From: Bog-793 sp035625025
GTDB lineage: Bacteria; Actinomycetota; Acidimicrobiia; Acidimicrobiales; Bog-793
Assembly (NCBI GenBank): GCA_035625025.1
Contig: DASPQJ010000018.1
Span: 84,957 to 148,956, forward strand
Direction of reading: 5' to 3'
Length of the DNA stretch: 64,000 nucleotides
Made by a program: the position numbers and the translations under genes. Below, one piece after another: positions 56,522 to 64,000 of the stretch (the first letter of the stretch is position 1; each line of letters begins with the position of its first letter). The notes under the pieces were generated by a model. The model worked only from the letters and a program-made list of their open reading frames with translations, ran no database searches and was not told the origin of the DNA.

Positions 56522-57941
56522 CGTGAAGACCCCTTCCCGTCAGTGCGAGGACCGTCTCGCCGAACGTCTCGGAGAGCGTCGGATGCGGTTGGACGAACTG
56601 GGCGATCTCGCCGGGAGTCGCCTCCCAGTTCACGGCGAGGTAGGCCTGGCCGAGCTGCTCGGTCACCCAAGGTCCGACCATGTGCACGCCGAGCAGGCGC
56701 CCCGCTTTTCGCGACGGCGTCCTTTCGGCGACGACTTTCACGAGCCCGTCGGTCTCGCCGAGGATCCGGGCTCGTCCGTTGCCACCAAAAGGATCGCGCT
56801 GCACGACGACGTCGAAGCCCGCGGCCCGAGCCGCGTCCTCGGTCATCCCGACGAACGCGACCTCGGGATGGCAGTAAATGCACCACGGGACGGTGCCGTA
56901 GTCGACCGGCACCGCCGGCTCACCGAGGATCTGCTTGACGACGAGCATGCCCTCGGCGAACCCGACGTGCGCGAGCTGGGGTGTAGCGACGACGTCACCG
57001 ATCCCGAAGACCCCTGGGACCGTCGTGCGCATCCAGGGGTCGACGACCACGAAACCGCGCGCGTCGATCTCGACGCCGGCGCCGTCGGCACAGAGCCCTT
57101 CCGAGGCCGGACGGCGACCGACCGAGACGACGACTGTGTCGACCGCCACTTGCTCGCCGACGCCGAAGGAGACCGCCGTTCCGTGCCCGTTCGGCTCGTG
57201 GCCGTGGACGACGACCCCGGTGCGAACGACGATCCCACGCCTCTGGAACGACTTCACGACGACATTGGCGATCTCGCGGTCACATCCCGGCAGGATGTTC
57301 GGCAGGACCTCCAAGAGGGTGACCTTCGCCCCTAGGTCGGAAAGCATCGATGCGAACTCGCAGCCGATGGCGCCGCCGCCGATCACCGCGACCGCACCCG
57401 GGACGTGGTCGAGATCGAGCACCTCGTCCGAGGTGAGGACGAATTCGCCGGCCTCAAAACCGGGGATGAGTCGGGGCACCGAACCGGAGGCGAGGACGAC
57501 GTTGGCGCCGGCAAGCTCGCGAACTGCGCCGTCGGGGGCGGTGACCCGCACGGTGTGGTCGGCCAGGAGTTGCCCGACACCGGCGAAGGTCGTCACGCCG
57601 CGGCGCTGCAACAGCCCAGTCAGACCCCGGAAGAGCTGGTCGACGACTTTGCCCTTCCGGCCGAGGCTGACGGAAAAGTCGACGGACGGTCTGTCGGTCG
57701 TGATCCCGTAGTCAGCGGCGCCGGCGACCGCCCGGTAGACGCTCGCCGTTTCGAGGAACTCCTTCGTGGGAATGCAACCACGATGCAGACACGTGCCCCC
57801 GACCTTGTCCTTCTCGACCATCGCGATCGACAGCCCGGCGGCCGCCCCATAGAGGGCCGCGGCGTAGCCCCCCGGACCGCCACCGACGATGACGAGGTCG
57901 TAGCGCCCCGTGCCCGCACCCGTTCCGACCGTTCTGACCAC
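56514..57941 (-). CDS. lpd: Dihydrolipoamide dehydrogenase (E3)
   Basis: About 475 residues. GGGPGGYAAALYGAAAG is the FAD loop, GGTCLHRGCIPTK the redox-active disulfide, and GGGAIGCEFASML the NAD loop. HPHPTLSE-like QPHPTLSETFGE near the end gives the His-Glu pair. It reoxidises lipoyl groups. The listed GTG directly follows AGGAG, too close for a normal ribosome site, so the true start may be a few codons later at a rare codon; a TAGTCT box (57968-57973) lies about 27 nt upstream. First gene of the operon. Confidence 0.93.
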   Translation of the reverse strand: MVRTVGTGAGTGRYDLVIVGGGPGGYAAALYGAAAGLSIAMVEKDKVGGTCLHRGCIPTKEFLETASVYRAVAGAADYGITTDRPSVDFSVSLGRKGKVVDQLFRGLTGLLQRRGVTTFAGVGQLLADHTVRVTAPDGAVRELAGANVVLASGSVPRLIPGFEAGEFVLTSDEVLDLDHVPGAVAVIGGGAIGCEFASMLSDLGAKVTLLEVLPNILPGCDREIANVVVKSFQRRGIVVRTGVVVHGHEPNGHGTAVSFGVGEQVAVDTVVVSVGRRPASEGLCADGAGVEIDARGFVVVDPWMRTTVPGVFGIGDVVATPQLAHVGFAEGMLVVKQILGEPAVPVDYGTVPWCIYCHPEVAFVGMTEDAARAAGFDVVVQRDPFGGNGRARILGETDGLVKVVAERTPSRKAGRLLGVHMVGPWVTEQLGQAYLAVNWEATPGEIAQFVQPHPTLSETFGETVLALTGRGLHVG

Positions 57942-58217
57942 CTCCTGGACGGCGAATCTCGCCGGTAAGACTACCGATTGCGCCCGTTTCGCAACGCCGT
58001 GAGCGCGCGCCTCGCGGTCGCGAGCGCGCCCGTCGCCGCAACGACGCGAGGCGACCGCCGCGTCCGTCCGAGCCGCATTGAGCCCGGCATCGTGGGGATC
58101 CCGCGCGCTCGTCTAGGTGTTCTATCCACGGACCCTGTTGACGCGGATGCTGCCATGAAGTGAGCCCCCAGGTGCAGTGTGGAGCTGTCAGACAACCCAC
58201 ACTCCCTGGAGGCTCAG

Positions 58218-58349
58218 ATGCACCGTAACGCCCCGCTCACTGTCGAGGGACGACACCGGCTCTGCCGGCGGGTCGAGCTCGACGGCTTCACGATCGCCCA
58301 GGCGGCCGAGTCGATGAACATCTCGCGCCAGACCGCCTCGAAATTGTGA
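58218..58349 (+). pseudogene. IS481-family transposase N-terminal remnant
   Basis: ATG 58218 with GGAGG six nt before it encodes 43 residues, MHRNAPLTVEGRHRLC then RRVELDGFTIAQAAES and SRQTASKL, the helix-turn-helix start of IS481 transposases, then stops. The rest of the element is missing and the sequence passes directly into a reversed cysD fragment. A GTGTGG/CCACAC inverted pair just upstream (58156-58201) may be part of the element's end. Confidence 0.65.
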
Positions 58350-58543
58350 TTTGTGTCGACGTGGACGACGGGGAACGGGATCGGTTGTGCCCAGCAGGCC
58401 ATCGCGGCAAAGTGGAGGAGGACCTTAAAGTCCTACCCGCCGGAAAAGAGCAGCACCGGTCGCTCGCTCTCGGCGACGACTTCCCGGATCACGCGGATCG
58501 TTTCGGACTCGAGGGTCCCAAGATGGGTCAATTGATAGTTCAC
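58350..58543 (-). pseudogene. cysD: cysD remnant (sulfate adenylyltransferase small subunit)
   Basis: From GTG 58543 the minus strand reads NYQLTHLGTLESETIRVIRE, then VLLFSGG, then an in-frame TAG (58435-58433) exactly at the Lys of the SGGKDS PP-loop motif, then VLLHFAAMACWAQPIPFPVV and HVDTNHNF. This is clearly CysD's N-terminus. It ends at the junction with the IS481 remnant at about 58350. Both the stop in the ATP-binding motif and the loss of the rest make it non-functional. cysN is not adjacent. Confidence 0.75.
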
Positions 58544-58593
58544 ACAAAAGCGGTGACCTCAGTCATCTTCTGGCCCCAACCTGTCGCATGCCC

Positions 58594-59073
58594 CTACGAC
58601 TCCAAGCTGCGCCGCGGGATCTCGGAGCGTGCCGCCCCGGTCGCCAGCCGGTCGACGAGCTCGTTCAGCGGTTCGCCGGCGTGGCCCTTCACCCAGCGGA
58701 ACGTGATCTCGCCAGGACGGCGGTCGACGACAACGCCGATGAGCTGGCGCCAGAGGTCCTGGTTCGCGACCGGCTCTCCCCTCGAGTTCCGCCACCCCTT
58801 CGCCCGCCACCCCACCCACCACCGGTCCTGAAAGCAGCGGACGACGTAGCTCGAGTCGCTCACGATCTCGAGCGGCCCCTCGTGGTGGGCGATCGCCTCG
58901 AGCACGGCGGTGAGCTCCATTCGCTGGTTCGTCGTCTCGGCCTCGCTCCCCGAGGCGTAGCGGTCGGGTTCAGTCGCCCACGCCCAACCGCCCGGACCGG
59001 GGTTCCCGTGGCATGCTCCGTCTGTGTAGACGACCGTTCGTCGACCCGCCTCCACCCGCCCAGTCTGCCCCAT
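58594..59073 (-). CDS. rnhA: Ribonuclease HI
   Basis: 159 residues with the four carboxylates in order: Asp in VYTDGACHGNPG, Glu in QRMELTAV, Asp in IVSDSSYV and Asp in NELVDRLA. The WWVGWRAKGWRN handle region is also present. The enzyme cuts RNA in RNA-DNA hybrids. It is divergent from aceE and separated from it by 98 nt. Confidence 0.93.
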   Translation of the reverse strand: MGQTGRVEAGRRTVVYTDGACHGNPGPGGWAWATEPDRYASGSEAETTNQRMELTAVLEAIAHHEGPLEIVSDSSYVVRCFQDRWWVGWRAKGWRNSRGEPVANQDLWRQLIGVVVDRRPGEITFRWVKGHAGEPLNELVDRLATGAARSEIPRRSLES

Positions 59074-59171
59074 GCGTGCACCTGGTCCGGGGAGCGCCGT
59101 TATCGTCGGTCGCGTAGAACAACAGCGGATTTGCCCTCACGCAACAGAATCGACTGACTGGAAGAATCCCC

Positions 59172-61916
<2,745 letters not shown>

Positions 61917-61967
61917 GCCGCGACGCGGGGCGCCACAGGGCTGGCAGTGTCGCCGGACGCTTCACGC

Positions 61968-61997
61968 GTTCGAGGGGCGCGTGCGCGCCCCTCGAAC
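61968..61997 (+). terminator. Strong hairpin after aceE
   Basis: GTTCGAGGGGCGCG, two bases, and CGCGCCCCTCGAAC: a perfect 14-bp stem, 51 nt after the aceE stop. No T-run. Confidence 0.7.
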
Positions 61998-62049
61998 CGA
62001 TCCCGTCGCCGGGATCAACATTTCCTGGAAAGGCTCGTCGATCCGGACT

Positions 62050-62220
62050 AATTCAGGTGGGACCAGCTCCTGAACAGACCTCCGAGGGTGTCTGGTGGGA
62101 ATTCACCAGGTGGTCCAGGGGCCGCCTAGCGGACAGCCACCTCCAGGGTCCCAACACGTTGACCATCCATCAGTTGGACCACCTCCTTTCTCTGGTGGGG
62201 CCAGACTATCTACCGGCGCG
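62050..62220. repeat. Inverted-repeat-rich, possibly structured intergenic stretch
   Basis: Between the aceE terminator and the stop of the next gene. AGGTGGTCCA (62108-62117) pairs perfectly with TGGACCACCT (62175-62184). CTGGTG/CACCAG is a hairpin near 62091-62108, and GGTGGG-type words recur at about 62056, 62093 and 62196. A short open frame (62057-62254) shows no recognisable protein. It could be the scar of an insertion element or a structured RNA; I cannot decide. Confidence 0.35.
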
Positions 62221-62294
62221 ACGATCCGGAGGGATTCGGCTCCGGGTCTTGTGAAGATTGTGTTAACCAGGTTTTATCCGGCTTCCCGCCGCCT

Positions 62295-64000
62295 TTACGC
62301 TGCGACGAGCGTCATTCTGTAGGTCGAATTCAGGCCCTTCACGACTTCGAACTTCGCAGTGACCACGACTCTGTAATGACGAGATGGCGTCACCTCGCGG
62401 ATCGCGTTGGTCGTGACCGGCACAGGCAGGGAAACGACGGCGCCGCCGCGAATTGAGAAATGGTCCGACGAGACAAGAACGGTCTCGACCACTCTGTGCG
62501 TACGTCCGTGCGACTTGAGCCGAACGACTTTGCGCGCGGTGAGCTGGAGCTCACCGCCACACAGACGCGCATTGCAGCGCAATGAAAGTGTCGCGAAGCC
62601 GAATTTCACCGGCGCGATCCGCTTCGTCAAGATGACACGGGGAAGCACCGACTTGCCTGTCCTCGAGCTACGAGTTCCCGAACTACTGGGTGCCGTGCTA
62701 CTGGGGGCAGATCCTCCACTTCCCGAGCTGTTGGAGCCCGAGCTGCTGGAACCTGAGCCAGGGGAACCCGATTCCGGGACTGCCCCGAGCGCCGCCGACG
62801 GTTGGCTCGTGCCAACAACGCTGAAGGCATCAACCTCGAACGAATAGGAGACCCCGTCGGTAAGTCCCCCGACGACGCATGAAGTCGTGTTCGACCCCAC
62901 GACGAGAGTTTCCTGCGGCGTCGAGGACCCGCCCGAGAAAACGAGCACGTCGTAGCCCGTGACCGGGCTTCCGCCGTCGGTCGCGGGTGCGGACCAAGCG
63001 AGGGCGACCGTCCCGTCTCCCGGCGTTGCAGCCACAAACTCAGGTGGCATTGGCGCGCGGGTCAGCATTTCGATCTCGGAATCCCCGGAGTCGGCGACGA
63101 CAACCCCTCCCGACGGAGCTACCGTGACTCCGTCAGTCTGGCCGAGTTGCGTTGACAGGCCATCGGTGCCGGTCGCGCTCGGCGCTTGATTACCCCCTCC
63201 GGCCACGACGTAGAGGTCGCCTGGGTGCCACTCTGCTCCCGACGCGAGCAGGTAGCCAGGATCAGATCTGCTCACTGCCAAGATTCCGACTACATAATCC
63301 GTCGCGACAGCCACCAACACGTTCCCCGATGCATCCACCGCGACTCCGGTTGGCGACGCGAGGCCCGTACTTTCCGCTGACGATCCAAGAGGACTGGGCA
63401 CGCTCGACCCGCCGCCTGCGATGACGTACAGATCACCTGTTGTCCAGACGACGCCGTCTCCCAGTGAATATCGCGGATCCGTCGGAGACCCTGCCAGAAC
63501 CTCGATCTCGTTGTGGTCCTTGTCAGCAATGATGACGTTGCCCGAAGCATCGACAGCGACGTCGGATGGTTGGTCGAACGCGGTCGATAACGCTTCCGTT
63601 CCACCTGCTACTGGCGAATTCAACCCACCCCCGGCGACGGCATAGAGATCACCTTCAACCCAGCTCGATGATGATCCAGCCGCATATCCCGGACGAACCG
63701 ATCCGACCGCCAGTGCCTCGACAAGATTGTGTCCAGAGTCCGCGATCAGCACGTTCCCGGTTCCGTCGACGACAACGCCTGCTGGGGCGTCAAGTCCATC
63801 CGCGGTTGCGGCTTCACCGGAGCTCGTCGGCACCGGATTGATGATTCCCGCGCCGCGACCAGCAATTACGTAGAGATAGCCACGGCTCCAGTCCGCGTCC
63901 GTCCTAAGCACATAACCCGGATTTGTGGCACTCACGGCGAGCACCTCGACTTCGTCGTCACCGGTATCAGCAATGAGAACATTGCCGTTCTCGTCCACTG
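62295..64000 (-). CDS. Secreted NHL-repeat protein with FN3 domain, N-terminus beyond window
   Basis: The frame is open to the window end, so the start is missing. Four full and one partial beta-propeller-like repeats of about 70 residues are visible, each with ADSGHNLVEALAV- and GDLYVIAGGG-like segments and a VAVDASGNV strand. One FN3 domain follows (PMPPEFVAATPGDGTVALAWSAP...VTGYDVLVFSG), then a Ser/Gly-rich linker, then a C-terminal beta domain of about 120 residues with two Cys (LRCNARLCGG). NHL propellers bind proteins or glycans; this one is probably on the cell surface. Function unknown. Confidence 0.8.
   Translation of the reverse strand, partial: VDENGNVLIADTGDDEVEVLAVSATNPGYVLRTDADWSRGYLYVIAGRGAGIINPVPTSSGEAATADGLDAPAGVVVDGTGNVLIADSGHNLVEALAVGSVRPGYAAGSSSSWVEGDLYAVAGGGLNSPVAGGTEALSTAFDQPSDVAVDASGNVIIADKDHNEIEVLAGSPTDPRYSLGDGVVWTTGDLYVIAGGGSSVPSPLGSSAESTGLASPTGVAVDASGNVLVAVATDYVVGILAVSRSDPGYLLASGAEWHPGDLYVVAGGGNQAPSATGTDGLSTQLGQTDGVTVAPSGGVVVADSGDSEIEMLTRAPMPPEFVAATPGDGTVALAWSAPATDGGSPVTGYDVLVFSGGSSTPQETLVVGSNTTSCVVGGLTDGVSYSFEVDAFSVVGTSQPSAALGAVPESGSPGSGSSSSGSNSSGSGGSAPSSTAPSSSGTRSSRTGKSVLPRVILTKRIAPVKFGFATLSLRCNARLCGGELQLTARKVVRLKSHGRTHRVVETVLVSSDHFSIRGGAVVSLPVPVTTNAIREVTPSRHYRVVVTAKFEVVKGLNSTYRMTLVAA

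Overview
This is a high-GC actinobacterial chromosome segment. The markers are a mycothiol S-conjugate amidase, a Kgd-type fused 2-oxoglutarate dehydrogenase, a homodimeric AceE, a PspA-PspAA-HtpX-PspAB stress operon and a secA-prfB-ftsE-ftsX order. The gene set and the TANNNT -10 boxes placed directly before start codons fit a deep-branching actinobacterium (Acidimicrobiia-like is my guess; no 16S rRNA gene is present to prove it).

Layout. 0-7.4 kb: end-truncated glycosyltransferase, Nramp-related metal transporter, secreted alpha/beta hydrolase, soluble MgtE_N/CBS protein, SCP2 protein, mycothiol amidase. 7.5-10.2 kb: envelope-stress (Psp) operon. 10.3-16.6 kb: xth, fabZ, a PIN-like RNase with a basic tail, and kgd. 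17-20 kb: SDR epimerase, geranylgeranyl-reductase-type flavoprotein, sugar nucleotidyltransferase, and a frameshifted beta-lactamase-family pseudogene. 20.9-29.9 kb: core genes ftsX, ftsE, prfB, secA, miaB, nfo and a phosphoribosyltransferase. 30.4-35.5 kb: two large membrane proteins arranged tail to tail plus a GT2 polyprenyl-phosphate sugar transferase, probably envelope glycan genes.

35.8-43.05 kb is an integrated element. It is bounded by an intact tRNA-Ala gene and a 36-nt decayed copy of that tRNA's 3' part, with matching 18-nt candidate arm sites at both ends. It carries a tyrosine integrase, broken excisionase and replication-initiator genes, and LCP, methyltransferase, secreted-protein and aldo/keto reductase genes. 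43.3-51.6 kb: leuS, then a five-gene MacAB-like export cassette whose adaptor carries two FN3-like domains inserted in its coiled-coil hairpin. 51.8-57.9 kb: HAD phosphatase, PAC2 protein, then lpd, E2 and a single gene that fuses LipB to LipA. 58.2-58.5 kb: an IS481 transposase remnant abutting a cysD remnant. 58.6-64 kb: rnhA, aceE, and an NHL/FN3 secreted protein cut by the window end.

The central-carbon genes (kgd, aceE, E2, E3, lipoate synthesis) lie within one 50-kb stretch and together could supply a mixed pyruvate/2-oxoglutarate dehydrogenase complex with its own lipoylation enzyme. The items I find most unusual are the LipB-LipA fusion, the FN3-bearing adaptor cassette, the decayed integrative element, and the repeated leaderless-promoter arrangement.
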